From positions 16,059-80,058 of the forward strand of contig DLLT01000022.1 in the NCBI GenBank assembly GCA_002478045.1: 64,000 bases of DNA. Direction: 5' to 3'. The DNA is from Porphyromonadaceae bacterium UBA7555. GTDB lineage: Bacteria; Bacteroidota; Bacteroidia; Bacteroidales; Muribaculaceae. The notes beneath the pieces were generated by a model. That model was not told where the DNA came from and searched no databases. It was given only the letters and a program-made list of their open reading frames with translations. This document shows positions 18,184 through 27,767 of the stretch, in pieces (the stretch's first letter is position 1; each line of letters begins with the position of its first letter). The position numbers were made by a program, and so were the translations under genes.

Positions 18184-18191
18184 TACCTTTG
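18184..18191 (+). promoter_or_regulatory. -7 box of cdsA
   Basis: TACCTTTG lies about 120 bases before the cdsA start. A TTTG at 18168-18171 is too close to serve as a normal -33 element. Confidence 0.55.
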
Positions 18192-18311
18192 TAGTACGAA
18201 AATCGGCCGCGAAACACGTCGACTGCAGCCTCCGACTCTCGGTCGCGCTACACAAACCGCGCATATTTATAGAACAATCCACAGACAAACACAGACAGAC
18301 ACCATCCAAAT

Positions 18312-19178
18312 ATGAAAAATATCGTCACACGCGCCATCTCCGGTACAATATATGTAGCTGTCATCGTATCAGCCACCATCGCCGGCGGATACTGGTTCTT
18401 TGCGCTCACCGGAATCCTCGCGGCCATAGGGGCTTTTGAGTACCAACGTATGGTTGCACAAGCCGAAGGGCACGACATCCCCACGGCAATACGTATGGCC
18501 GATTTTGCAGCCACTATGCTGCTATGGCTCGCCGTCCCGGCATACACCTACACCGCCTCCGTATATCCCGAATATGGAGGCACGGCTATTGCCGCCACGC
18601 TCACGGCCGTAACTGCCATTATGGTGCTATTCATTCTGATTCGTATGACGATGGCTTTGACTCAAAGCGGACCGGAAGCCTTCTCCATGACCGGACGCTC
18701 ATACCTCGGCGTGTTCTACATCGGCGTACCCGTAGCCCTACTCAATGCACTGATGGTACACACCGGCTCGGCATTGGTGATGCTGATGTTTGTTATGATT
18801 TGGCTCAACGACACCGGCGCATATCTCGTAGGCACGTCCTTTGGCCGAACTCCTCTATGCAAGCGATTATCACCAAAGAAAAGCCGGGAAGGTTTTTGGG
18901 GCGGTATGGCATTCTGTATATTTGCCGGAGCGCTATATGCCACCATCTTTATCCACGGCGGATACTTAGAGTGGGTTGTCTTCGGCGTCATCATCTGCTT
19001 GGCATCCACGGTCGGCGACCTCTTTGAGTCAATGATTAAACGAGCCGCCGGCGTCAAGGACTCGGGCAATCTTATACCAGGTCACGGGGGAATACTCGAC
19101 CGTATCGACTCGCTACTTATGGCCGCACCCGCTGCCGCCCTCTTCGCCTTGGCTCGTATTCTGGCACAAGCCTACTGA
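18312..19178 (+). CDS. cdsA: Phosphatidate cytidylyltransferase
   Basis: CdsA is an inner-membrane enzyme that makes CDP-diacylglycerol from phosphatidic acid and CTP, the precursor of all bacterial phospholipids. The 288-residue length is usual. About eight hydrophobic helices are visible. The conserved block begins WLNDTGAYLVGTSFGRTPLCK and SPKKSREGFWGG. The C-terminal CDP-alcohol signature is present as GDLFESMIKRAAGVKDSGNL followed by PGHGGILDRIDS, with the expected acidic residues. It stands alone between its own promoter and that of the phosphohexomutase gene. Confidence 0.96.
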   Translation: MKNIVTRAISGTIYVAVIVSATIAGGYWFFALTGILAAIGAFEYQRMVAQAEGHDIPTAIRMADFAATMLLWLAVPAYTYTASVYPEYGGTAIAATLTAVTAIMVLFILIRMTMALTQSGPEAFSMTGRSYLGVFYIGVPVALLNALMVHTGSALVMLMFVMIWLNDTGAYLVGTSFGRTPLCKRLSPKKSREGFWGGMAFCIFAGALYATIFIHGGYLEWVVFGVIICLASTVGDLFESMIKRAAGVKDSGNLIPGHGGILDRIDSLLMAAPAAALFALARILAQAY

Positions 19179-19241
19179 TGCAGACAAAGTCAAGCGATCA
19201 AAGAGGACTAAGTCGTATCATACAAAGTCAGACATACCCGA

Positions 19242-19273
19242 TTTGGAAATTCGGCAAATACGCCGTACCTTTG
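19242..19273 (+). promoter_or_regulatory. Promoter of the phosphohexomutase gene
   Basis: TTTG (19242-19245) and TACCTTTG (19266-19273) are spaced 20 bases apart. The box lies inside the longer reading frame from 19243 and supports the start at 19351. Confidence 0.75.
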
Positions 19274-19350
19274 CGTCGAAAAGGCGCCGCCACAACGGCG
19301 CCACATCCTATTTTTCACGCTACAATAATCAACCAACAACCATACACACA

Positions 19351-21099
19351 ATGAAAGATCAACAACTCATCGACCAAGTGACAGCCAAAGCAAAGACATG
19401 GCTGCGCGATGGATACGACCGGAAGACGCAAGACGAAGTACGCCGAATGCTGGCTGCCGAAGACCCCACCGAACTTATCGAATCATTCTATAAAGACCTA
19501 GAATTCGGAACAGGCGGTCTGCGCGGCATTATGGGTGCCGGCTCAAACCGTATGAACATCTATACAGTAGGCGCCGCCACACAAGGCCTTGCCAACTACC
19601 TCAAGGAAGCATTCGCCGACCTGCCCCAGATATCGGTAGTCGTAGGTCACGATGTGCGCAACAACTCCGAATACTTTGCACAAACCGTAGCAGACATCTT
19701 CTCAGCCAACGGCATCAAGGTATACCTCTTCGAGACCTTCCAGCCCACACCCGAGCTGTCCTTCGCCATACGTCACCTCGGATGCCAGAGCGGCGTCAAT
19801 ATCACCGCATCTCACAACCCCAAAGAATATAACGGATACAAAGCATATTGGGACGATGGCGCACAAGTACTTGCTCCACATGATGTCAATATCATCAACC
19901 ACGTCAACAAAATCACCGATGTACGCGACATCAAGTTCAATGGCAACCCCGATCTGATTCAACACATCGGAGCCGAAATCGACAAGGCCTTCCTGGACGC
20001 AGTCAAGAGCCTCTCGCTGGATCCCGAAGTCATCAAGCGCCATCACGACCTCAAGATCGTCTACACCCCCATTCACGGCACCGGCGTCAAACTCGTGCCC
20101 GCATCGCTGCACAACTACGGATTTACAAACATCATCCACGTTCCCGAACAGGACATCCCCTCCGGCGATTTCCCAACAGTAGTTTCGCCCAATCCCGAAG
20201 TCCCCTCCGCTATGGCGCTGGCCATAGCCAAGGCCAAGGAAACAGGTGCTGACGTCATCTTTGCTTCCGATCCCGATGCCGACCGTATAGGTTGCGTAGC
20301 ACGCGATGCCTCCGGCGAATACGTGCTCATCAACGGCAACCAGATAGTTATGATTTTGCTCAACTATATCATGCAGCGCAACCGCGAACTCGGTCTGCTC
20401 AAAGGCAACGAATATGTCGTTAAGACCATCGTTACGACCGAAACCATCCGCCGCATCGCCGATCGTCAGGGCATAAAGCTCTACGACTGCTACACCGGCT
20501 TTAAGTGGATTGCCAACGTCATCCGCGAGCACGAAAAAGACGAACGATACATCGGTGGCGGCGAAGAAAGTTACGGATTTATGGCCGAAACTTTCTGCCG
20601 AGACAAGGACTCCGTATCCGCAATATCCCTGATGGCCGAAATCGCAGCATGGGCCAAAGATCGCGGTATGACCTATATGGACATGCTCAAGGATATTTAC
20701 CTTACCTATGGATACAGCCACGAAGTGGGAGTATCGGTAGTACGTCCCGGAAAAACCGGCGCAGACGAAATCAAAGCTATGATGGCCAACTTCCGAGCCA
20801 ATCCGCCCAAAAGCATAGGTGGCAGCGCAGTCGTAGCAATCAAGGACTACATCACCCTCGAAGACAAAGACCTCCGCACAGGCACAATTACCAAGCTGGC
20901 CTTTCCTGCAACGAGCAACGTCCTTCAATACTACACCGAAGACGGCACCAAAGTCTCCGTACGCCCAAGTGGCACCGAGCCTAAAATCAAATTCTACATC
21001 GAAGTCATCGGCAAGATGAACACCGTCGCCGATTATGACCGCTGCGGTCGCGAAGCCGAAGCCAAAGTAGAAGCCATCAAGAAAGATCTCGGCATCTAA
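19351..21099 (+). CDS. Phosphoglucomutase/phosphomannomutase (phospho-sugar mutase)
   Basis: This is a cytoplasmic alpha-D-phosphohexomutase of 582 residues, the size of the PGM2-like bacterial group. It moves the phosphate between C1 and C6 of glucose or mannose, linking glycolysis to polysaccharide and nucleotide-sugar synthesis. The four family loops are visible: the phosphoserine loop TASHNPKEYNGYKAYW, the metal site ASDPDADRIG, the sugar loop GGGEESYGFM and the phosphate loop RPSGTEPKIKFYIEV. I chose the ATG at 19351 because the promoter lies within the upstream part of the frame. Sugar specificity (glucose versus mannose) cannot be fixed from sequence. Confidence 0.93.
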   Translation: MKDQQLIDQVTAKAKTWLRDGYDRKTQDEVRRMLAAEDPTELIESFYKDLEFGTGGLRGIMGAGSNRMNIYTVGAATQGLANYLKEAFADLPQISVVVGHDVRNNSEYFAQTVADIFSANGIKVYLFETFQPTPELSFAIRHLGCQSGVNITASHNPKEYNGYKAYWDDGAQVLAPHDVNIINHVNKITDVRDIKFNGNPDLIQHIGAEIDKAFLDAVKSLSLDPEVIKRHHDLKIVYTPIHGTGVKLVPASLHNYGFTNIIHVPEQDIPSGDFPTVVSPNPEVPSAMALAIAKAKETGADVIFASDPDADRIGCVARDASGEYVLINGNQIVMILLNYIMQRNRELGLLKGNEYVVKTIVTTETIRRIADRQGIKLYDCYTGFKWIANVIREHEKDERYIGGGEESYGFMAETFCRDKDSVSAISLMAEIAAWAKDRGMTYMDMLKDIYLTYGYSHEVGVSVVRPGKTGADEIKAMMANFRANPPKSIGGSAVVAIKDYITLEDKDLRTGTITKLAFPATSNVLQYYTEDGTKVSVRPSGTEPKIKFYIEVIGKMNTVADYDRCGREAEAKVEAIKKDLGI

Positions 21100-21123
21100 G
21101 ACATACACACACGACCTACCATT

Positions 21124-21168
21124 AGGAGGGAGCGCCGCACACCGCGACACTCCCTCCTCGCTTTATTT
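21124..21168 (+). terminator. Terminator after the phosphohexomutase gene
   Basis: The arms AGGAGGGAG and CTCCCTCCT pair around a GC-rich loop and are followed by CGCTTTATTT. Confidence 0.75.
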
Positions 21169-21339
21169 ACGCACATCCGTTTTTTAACAATTGTGAAACC
21201 GCCCCCATACATAGCCAAATAAGTATAAACATCACCAGTTTATAACTTAACGTATCAATAAAATCAGTAAATTCGCATCCACAAACACTTAGGACAAACC
21301 AAAACAAGAAAAATAAAAAACACAGCCAAACACGACACT

Positions 21340-22791
21340 ATGAAAACAATAAGCATCGTTACAGCCCTGGCGCTGGCATGCGCCGGCGCCGTGTCAGCAC
21401 AAAACGCCCCCACTTCGCGTATAATCACGCAAGACGACTTCACTCGGGCCGCCCAGTCCACAGTCAATGGTGTTGTATCTGTCAAGAGTTATGCCACCCC
21501 ACGTACCCAGCGACAAATGCAATCCGGTTCGGACTTCTTCTCCGACCCATTCTTCGACTTTTTCTTCGGGAATCCCTACGGACAACAAACTCCGCGTCGA
21601 CAGCAAACTCCACGCGAAGAGCCCAAGCAACGACAAATAGGACTCGGCTCTGGCGTCATAATATCCAAGGATGGATACATCGTCACCAACAACCACGTCG
21701 TTGACGGCGCCGAACGCCTCGAAGTCACCCTTAACGACAATCGCAACTTCAACGCCACCGTTGTGGGAACAGATGCCACCACCGACCTTGCACTCATAAA
21801 GATTGAAGCACCCGACCTCCACGTCATACCTATGGGTGACTCAGAAAAGCTCAAAGTGGGCGAATGGGTTCTCGCCGTAGGCAATCCCTTCGGGTTTACA
21901 TCCACCGTCACCGCCGGCATTGTGAGCGCAAAGGCACGCAACATCTCGGCCACCACCGGCACACGCTCAACCGGCATCGAATCGTATATCCAGACTGATG
22001 CCGCCGTCAACCAAGGCAATTCGGGCGGTGCACTCGTCAACCTCGCCGGACAACTCGTAGGCATCAACACCGCCATATACTCGCAAAACGGCGCATACGT
22101 CGGATGTTCCTTCGCTATACCTACTTCCATTGTACAAAAAGTCATAAACGATATACGCCAATACGGCGCCGTACAACGTGCCTACCTTGGCGTAACCTTC
22201 TCAGAAGTGACGCCCGAATTGGTCAAAGATAAGAAGATTCAAGGCACAACGTCCGGTATCTACGTACAATCAGTTGAGGACCGCTCGGCCGCACGACGTG
22301 CCGGCCTACAAGAAGGCGATGTAATCATCTCCCTGGCCGATCATCCCACGCTCTCCACGGCACAGATGCAAGAAGCTATGGCCAAATGCAGCCCCGGCGA
22401 CACCGTCACCATCACTTACTACCGCGACGGAAAGAAGCATAGCGCACAAGTGACTCTGCGCAACAACCAAGGCGACACCACCCTTACGCGTGCCGGAAGC
22501 GTAACCGACCTCGGATGCATATTTGCCAAAGCCGACAAAGACACTCGCGAGCAACTCGAAATAAGCCACGGCGTACAGGTGAGCGAACTCTCTGACGGCC
22601 CCGTCAAAGACGCCGGCATTCGTCAAGGCTTCATCATCCTAAACGTCAATGGCAACGACGTCTCCACGCCCGAAGACATCGAGCGCATCTACGATAATAT
22701 CATCAAGACGGATGCCGATAAAGTACTATTTATCAAAGGTGTATACCCCACAGGGAAACAAGCGTTTTACGCCGTACCACTCGGGCAATAA
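21340..22791 (+). CDS. Periplasmic HtrA/DegP-family serine protease (Do-like)
   Basis: This is an envelope quality-control protease and chaperone of 483 residues. A signal peptide (MKTISIVTALALACAGAVSA) sends it to the periplasm. The trypsin-like domain has the triad His119 (TNNHVVDG), Asp149 (TTDLALIKI) and Ser228 (NQGNSGGALV). A Phe/Asp-rich insert lies before it (FFSDPFFDFFFGNPYG). Two PDZ domains follow, at about 270-365 (GIYVQSVEDRSAARRAGL) and 385-480 (GVQVSELSDGPVKDAGI). It is a single-gene unit. No canonical -7 box was seen upstream, so it may use a stress sigma factor (inference). Confidence 0.94.
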   Translation: MKTISIVTALALACAGAVSAQNAPTSRIITQDDFTRAAQSTVNGVVSVKSYATPRTQRQMQSGSDFFSDPFFDFFFGNPYGQQTPRRQQTPREEPKQRQIGLGSGVIISKDGYIVTNNHVVDGAERLEVTLNDNRNFNATVVGTDATTDLALIKIEAPDLHVIPMGDSEKLKVGEWVLAVGNPFGFTSTVTAGIVSAKARNISATTGTRSTGIESYIQTDAAVNQGNSGGALVNLAGQLVGINTAIYSQNGAYVGCSFAIPTSIVQKVINDIRQYGAVQRAYLGVTFSEVTPELVKDKKIQGTTSGIYVQSVEDRSAARRAGLQEGDVIISLADHPTLSTAQMQEAMAKCSPGDTVTITYYRDGKKHSAQVTLRNNQGDTTLTRAGSVTDLGCIFAKADKDTREQLEISHGVQVSELSDGPVKDAGIRQGFIILNVNGNDVSTPEDIERIYDNIIKTDADKVLFIKGVYPTGKQAFYAVPLGQ

Positions 22792-22947
22792 CGGCTCATC
22801 TCAGCCTACACCCATAATAATGGCTCCAAGCAGCCATTGAAGCTAATTACAATAATCAGTCTATATACTGAAACCAACAACGGCAGAAAGCTGCAAAAAA
22901 ACAAAAGTCCAATATAATCTAAGGATACAATAGACAATCGCCGTTCC

Positions 22948-22984
22948 GTTCACCCTTGCCGCAGATTTTGCGACAAGGGTGAAC
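22948..22984 (+). terminator. Hairpin downstream of the HtrA gene
   Basis: A perfect 11-bp stem (GTTCACCCTTG and its complement) encloses a 15-base loop. There is no T-run after it on the plus strand, so termination is likely but not certain. Confidence 0.5.
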
Positions 22985-23100
22985 TATAATTGTACCCCTT
23001 CAGGGAAAATATGCATAGACCCCCTTTGAATTTTTCGCATAATTTATCATCGCAGCTTCAGTTATTTAGCATAATTTAACCGCTCATATAAGCTTTCGTT

Positions 23101-23131
23101 TTTGAAACCTCGACAAAAGTCCGTATCTTTG
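23101..23131 (+). promoter_or_regulatory. Promoter of rpoD
   Basis: TTTG (23101-23104) and TATCTTTG (23124-23131) are spaced 19 bases apart. The start codon follows within 30 bases. Confidence 0.8.
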
Positions 23132-23159
23132 CACAATCTTTGGACTGAAGTACACAGTT

Positions 23160-24020
23160 ATGAGACAACTCAAGATTACAAAATCCATTACCAACCGCGA
23201 AAGCGCCTCACTCGACAAATATCTCCAAGAGATAGGCCGCGAGGAACTCATTACAGTAGAAGAAGAAGTAGAATTGGCTCAGCGCATCAAGCAAGGCGAC
23301 CGAAAAGCCCTTGAAAAACTTACGCGCGCCAACCTGAGATTCGTTGTCTCTGTCGCAAAACAGTATCAGAATCAGGGGCTTTCGCTACCGGATCTTATTA
23401 ACGAAGGAAACCTCGGGCTTATAAAAGCCGCCGAAAAGTTCGACGAAACACGAGGCTTCAAATTCATATCCTATGCCGTATGGTGGATTCGCCAATCCAT
23501 CCTACAGGCTCTTGCCGAGCAATCGCGTATCGTACGTCTTCCCCTCAATCAGGTAGGATCGCTCAACAAAATCACCAAAGCGCTCTCCAAGTTTGAGCAA
23601 GAGAACGAACGCCGACCCTCGCCCGAAGAATTGGCTGCACAGCTTGACATACCCGTTGAAAAAGTAGCCGATACACTAAAAGTATCCGGCCGCCATATCT
23701 CGGTGGACGCCCCCTTTGTCGAAGGCGAAGACAACTCGCTACTTGACGTGCTCACCAACGATGACTCGCCTATGGCAGACGCCACCCTTACCCAGGAATC
23801 ACTCTCCAAGGAAGTGGATCGAGCCCTGCATCAACTCCATGAGCGCGAGCGCGAAATACTCAAGATGTTTTTCGGTATAGGCTGTCAGGAAATGACACTC
23901 GAAGAGATTGGCGCCAAATTTGACTTGACACGCGAACGTGTGCGCCAAATCAAGGAAAAGGCTATACGTCGCCTCAAAGGCCAACGTTCACGTCTGCTCA
24001 AGACATACCTCGGCCAATAA
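23160..24020 (+). CDS. rpoD: Primary RNA polymerase sigma factor (RpoD/sigma-ABfr)
   Basis: This is the housekeeping sigma-70 factor of 286 residues, the short form usual in Bacteroidota, which lack most of region 1.1. Region 1.2 is SLDKYLQEIGREELIT and region 2 is visible as FISYAVWWIRQSILQAL. Region 3 follows, and region 4 carries the helix-turn-helix MTLEEIGAKFDLTRERVRQIKEKAIRRL. It directs polymerase to the TTTG/TAnnTTTG promoters found throughout this window, including its own. It is a single-gene unit bounded by a strong terminator. Confidence 0.97.
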   Translation: MRQLKITKSITNRESASLDKYLQEIGREELITVEEEVELAQRIKQGDRKALEKLTRANLRFVVSVAKQYQNQGLSLPDLINEGNLGLIKAAEKFDETRGFKFISYAVWWIRQSILQALAEQSRIVRLPLNQVGSLNKITKALSKFEQENERRPSPEELAAQLDIPVEKVADTLKVSGRHISVDAPFVEGEDNSLLDVLTNDDSPMADATLTQESLSKEVDRALHQLHEREREILKMFFGIGCQEMTLEEIGAKFDLTRERVRQIKEKAIRRLKGQRSRLLKTYLGQ

Positions 24021-24072
24021 ACAGCCGAATATCTGCCACAACAATTCCCGACTCAGCAGAAAGACAAGCACA

Positions 24073-24104
24073 ATCCCGGGCACAAAGCGGCCCGGGATTT
24101 TTTA
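24073..24104 (+). terminator. Terminator of rpoD
   Basis: The stem AATCCCGGGC with GCCCGGGATT is followed directly by TTTT. Confidence 0.92.
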
Positions 24105-24255
24105 GTCCACTCCTTTTCTCCTCTCGCACAGCCGACCGAGCGTCAGCGAATAGCCGAATGCGACCATAGAAAGTACAACTACAACGCAAATGCGCCGAAT
24201 ACATGTATATACAAACGCATTTCCACAAAAAAACCAAGCAAAAGCCTCAAAACTA

Positions 24256-24286
24256 TTGCACATTAGCAAAAAAAAGCATACCTTTG
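24256..24286 (+). promoter_or_regulatory. Promoter of rplY-pth
   Basis: TTGC (24256-24259) and TACCTTTG (24279-24286) are spaced 19 bases apart. Confidence 0.7.
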
Positions 24287-24370
24287 CAACCGCTTTTCAT
24301 AGCCCTCCCGTGTGATGGGAAATTAAGAGCAACTTAATTTTTAGTAACACAAAACAACACAAAAACAACA

Positions 24371-25021
24371 ATGAAGACATTCCAACTTAAAGCCGAGCCC
24401 CGTACCGACCTGGGCAAAAAGGCAACCAAGGCACTGCGTGCCGAAGGCAAAATTCCCGTAGTCCTCAACGGCGGCGCCGCAGTCGAATTGCCTTTCACCG
24501 GCACACTCGCTCCCGGTCAGAAACTCGTTGAAATCGGCGACAACAAAGCCCTGATAACCACAGATCTTGTCGTAGCGCAAGACGATGTGCGCAAGCTTGT
24601 CTACACACCCGACATCTTCGCCATCGAACTTGACTTCAACGGCGGCAAAAAGATGGCCATACTCAAGGATATCCAGTTCCACCCCGTCAAGGACACCATC
24701 CTCCACATGGACTTCCTCGAAGTTGACGACAAGAAACCCGTAGTTATCCAAGTACCCGTCAAACTCGAAGGCCATGCCGAAGGTGTTAAAGCCGGCGGTA
24801 AGCTCAGCCTTTCAATGAAGAAACTCAAAGTTAAAGCCATCTACACCAACGTTCCCGAGCGTCTGGTCATCAATGTCGACAACCTCGGCTTAGGCAAGAC
24901 ACTTCAGGTCGGCGATATCCACTTCGAAGGTCTCGAATTGGTCAACGCCAAGAACGCCGTGGTATGTGCCGTACAGCTGACGCGCGCCGCTCGCGGTGCT
25001 CAAGCTACCGCTGCTGAATAA
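24371..25021 (+). CDS. rplY: 50S ribosomal protein L25 (CTC form)
   Basis: This is a 5S rRNA-binding protein of the large subunit, in the long general-stress (CTC) form. Residues 1-95 form the L25 beta-barrel (RTDLGKKATKALRAEGKIPVV) and residues 95-190 the C-terminal TL5/CTC domain (LVINVDNLGLGKTLQVGDI). A short Ala/Gln-rich tail ends the 216-residue protein. pth starts 33 bases downstream. The rplY-pth pairing is conserved widely and supports both calls. Confidence 0.96.
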   Translation: MKTFQLKAEPRTDLGKKATKALRAEGKIPVVLNGGAAVELPFTGTLAPGQKLVEIGDNKALITTDLVVAQDDVRKLVYTPDIFAIELDFNGGKKMAILKDIQFHPVKDTILHMDFLEVDDKKPVVIQVPVKLEGHAEGVKAGGKLSLSMKKLKVKAIYTNVPERLVINVDNLGLGKTLQVGDIHFEGLELVNAKNAVVCAVQLTRAARGAQATAAE

Positions 25022-25053
25022 CATATTCATAACCGATACCCGACACCACAACG

Positions 25054-25617
25054 ATGAAGCATCTCATTGTTGGCTTGGGCAATATCGGCGATGAATATCG
25101 TGATACCAGACATAACATCGGTTTCAGAATATTGGACACCTGGGCTCAGGCGTCCAATATTTCTTTTGAAACCGGGCGTTATGGCGACATCGCACACGCA
25201 CGCCTCAAGAACCAGCAAGTGGTTCTGCTCAAGCCCTCCACATACATGAACCTCAGCGGCAACGCCGTCCGCTATTGGAAAGACAAGGAAAAAATCGCCA
25301 TCGAGAACATTCTTGTGCTCGTGGACGACATCGCCCTACCCTTCGGAGCCATCCGCCTCAAGCCCTCCGGTAGCGATGCCGGGCACAACGGCTTGAAAAA
25401 CATTGCAGCTATGCTCGGCACGCAGGACTACGCACGACTTCGTTTCGGCGTAGGAAATGATTTTCCTCGCGGATGTCAAGTCGACTATGTCCTCGGCCAC
25501 TTCACTCCCGAGCAGGAAGATGCTCTTCGCGACCGCGTCAATGTAGCCGTCGAAGCCGCACAAGATGCTGTTCTCTGCGGGCTGCAGCACGCTATGTGCT
25601 ACTACAATAACAAGTAA
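25054..25617 (+). CDS. pth: Peptidyl-tRNA hydrolase
   Basis: This cytoplasmic esterase releases tRNA from peptidyl-tRNA dropped by stalled ribosomes. The 187-residue length is typical. The N-terminus LIVGLGNIGDEYRDTRHNIGF contains the catalytic histidine in the NxxNxG-type motif (RHNIGF). The motifs KPSTYMNLSG, LVLVDDIALPFG and SDAGHNGLKNI complete the active-site groove. It is co-transcribed with rplY. Confidence 0.96.
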   Translation: MKHLIVGLGNIGDEYRDTRHNIGFRILDTWAQASNISFETGRYGDIAHARLKNQQVVLLKPSTYMNLSGNAVRYWKDKEKIAIENILVLVDDIALPFGAIRLKPSGSDAGHNGLKNIAAMLGTQDYARLRFGVGNDFPRGCQVDYVLGHFTPEQEDALRDRVNVAVEAAQDAVLCGLQHAMCYYNNK

Positions 25618-25751
25618 TTTTTTTCTCCGGCCTCGCGGCCTTAACCATTGACAACGTTCAATATCTTCGGCTCGCCACGACTGCTGCGACACGATCCTAC
25701 AATATGTCGCGCCCGTTGCATTAAAGCCTGCGCAACAAAATAGCGTAAATC

Positions 25752-25783
25752 TTTGGATGACCGAGGATTTATTAGTAACTTTG
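25752..25783 (+). promoter_or_regulatory. Promoter of the sppA-lpxK-pnp cluster
   Basis: TTTG (25752-25755) and TAACTTTG (25776-25783) are spaced 20 bases apart. Confidence 0.75.
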
Positions 25784-25855
25784 CACAGCAGAGAATATGT
25801 GCCGCGCAGACACACTATCACGCGGCACGGGCTTGTGTAACAGACACTGACGACT

Positions 25856-27649
25856 ATGCTAAAAAAATTCTTTATGTCATTCCTCGGCTCGATGGCCGCC
25901 ATTTGGCTGTCGGTGATGTTATTGTTCGCACTCTCGATCGTATTCATTGCCGGGCTTGTCGGGTCGAGCCTCAAAAGTGTCGAAATAGTAGACCACAGCA
26001 TATTACATATACGACTTGACGGAACCATCAGCGAACGCCGGGCACCGCAAGACATCCCCGACCTCATCCTCAATGGTCAATCCAACACCACCTTCGAGGA
26101 CATCTTACGTTCGCTGGAATACGCAGCTACAGACACCCGCATTGACGGAGTGTACATCGACTGCTCAGGTAGTGTGTTGGGATACGCCTCACGTGCCGAG
26201 CTGCGTGAAGCACTCGCCCGCTTCAAAAAGAGCTCAGACAAGTGGGTTTTGGCCTATGGTGACGACTTCAGCCAAGGCGACTACTACGTGGCCTCCGTTG
26301 CCGATACGGTATACCTCAATCCCGTGGGTACACTTGACATACACGGCCTGTCGTCTTCTGTTCCTTACTTCAAAGACGCCTTAGACAAACTGGATGTAAA
26401 TGTCCAGGTTTTCAAAGTAGGCACCTACAAAAGCGCCGTTGAGCCATTCTTACTCAATAGTATGAGCGAACCGGCTCGCATGCAGACACAATTATTCCTT
26501 GATTCGATATGGACCAACATTTCGAAAGGCATCGGAATGTCACGCAAAATGTCGGCATCCAAAGTCTGCGCCTTGGCCGACTCGCTTACCATGAGCCGTA
26601 GCGCACAATGGTGTCTCAACCATAAGCTTATAGACAAATCCGCATATCGGCGTCAAGTAGAAGACGCATTGTGTACGCTCACCGAGACAGCTAATCCGGA
26701 AGACCTTGAATTGGTATCTCCGGACGAGTATATGTCCGATTACACAGAGGCCACCTTTGCCACAAAAGACGACACTCATATCGCTGTAGTCTTTGCAGAC
26801 GGCGATATCACCGAGGACGGCAACGAAGGCATAGTGGCATCCTCGCTCGTACCCGAGATACTACGCCTTGCCAAGGACGACAACATTGCAGGAATGGTGC
26901 TGCGCGTCAATTCGGGCGGCGGCAGCGCTTTTGCCAGCGAACAGATATGGGACGCCGTGCGTTTCTTCAAGGCACAGAACAAGCCAGTATACGTCTCCAT
27001 GGGCGACTACGCAGCTTCCGGAGGCTACTACATCTCCTGCGGCGCCGACCGCATATACGCTATGCCGCAAACGCTCACCGGCTCAATAGGCATCTTCGGC
27101 ATCATTCCATCCATCGAAGGCACACTGAACAAACATCTGGGCATACACTTCTCCAGCGTCAGCACAGGTCCCGATGCCATTGATTTATCTGTAACCTCAA
27201 ATATGACACCAAGGCAAAAAGCCGAGATGCAACGTGCCATCCAACGCGGATACGAGACATTCGTAGGACGCGTCGCCGATGGTCGCCATATCTCCCGAGA
27301 CAGTGTCGATGCCATCGCACAAGGCCGCGTATGGGACGGCAAAACAGCATTAAACATAGGACTTGTAGACCGTATAGGCTCGCTACACGATGCCATTGCC
27401 GACCTTGCACGCCAAATTGGCATAGCTCCCACAGCTTACGCCACATACCCAACCGCAGACATTTCGCCGCTACAGCGACTGCTCTCTGCCGGTATCGGCG
27501 GACAAGGCGCCATACCCGAAGCATTAAAAGCCAAAGCCTCATGGGCCGCAATTCCACCTGCCGAAGCAGACAAAGCATTACGGATGCTGGGGCAGATTGT
27601 CAGTATGTCACCTATACAGGCACGTATGGAGTGCATAACTCTCCAATAA
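25856..27649 (+). CDS. sppA: Signal peptide peptidase SppA (67K type)
   Basis: This is a membrane-anchored serine protease that degrades cleaved signal peptides. The 597-residue length fits the duplicated long form. One hydrophobic anchor lies at about residues 10-40. The N-terminal S49 repeat supplies the general-base lysine (GTYKSAVEPF, Lys192). The C-terminal repeat supplies the nucleophile in DYAASGGYYIS (Ser388) with TLTGSIGIFG after it. It heads a cluster with lpxK and a purine phosphorylase, with gaps of about 120 and 80 bases. Confidence 0.95.
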   Translation: MLKKFFMSFLGSMAAIWLSVMLLFALSIVFIAGLVGSSLKSVEIVDHSILHIRLDGTISERRAPQDIPDLILNGQSNTTFEDILRSLEYAATDTRIDGVYIDCSGSVLGYASRAELREALARFKKSSDKWVLAYGDDFSQGDYYVASVADTVYLNPVGTLDIHGLSSSVPYFKDALDKLDVNVQVFKVGTYKSAVEPFLLNSMSEPARMQTQLFLDSIWTNISKGIGMSRKMSASKVCALADSLTMSRSAQWCLNHKLIDKSAYRRQVEDALCTLTETANPEDLELVSPDEYMSDYTEATFATKDDTHIAVVFADGDITEDGNEGIVASSLVPEILRLAKDDNIAGMVLRVNSGGGSAFASEQIWDAVRFFKAQNKPVYVSMGDYAASGGYYISCGADRIYAMPQTLTGSIGIFGIIPSIEGTLNKHLGIHFSSVSTGPDAIDLSVTSNMTPRQKAEMQRAIQRGYETFVGRVADGRHISRDSVDAIAQGRVWDGKTALNIGLVDRIGSLHDAIADLARQIGIAPTAYATYPTADISPLQRLLSAGIGGQGAIPEALKAKASWAAIPPAEADKALRMLGQIVSMSPIQARMECITLQ

Positions 27650-27767
27650 GCGTCCATTAGTATCCCAGAATACACACAGACAAGCGAAAAGACAGCGCTA
27701 AACAGCGACAGGCAACATCAAAAATCGACAAGGCAAAAAACAGGACACCACAAAACGACAACGCAAG

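Larger units (their letters stand above)
22792..23159 (+). other. Intergenic region between the HtrA gene and rpoD
   Basis: It contains a hairpin (22948-22984) and the rpoD promoter. I see no gene in it. Confidence 0.7.
24021..24370 (+). other. Intergenic region between rpoD and rplY
   Basis: It holds the rpoD terminator and the rplY promoter. The rplY leader is about 80 bases. No gene was seen. Confidence 0.7.

Noticed and set aside
19702..21150. Long minus-strand frame opposite the phosphohexomutase gene
   Set aside because: It mirrors the codon bias of a real gene and the composition is not protein-like. The plus-strand gene has all catalytic motifs.
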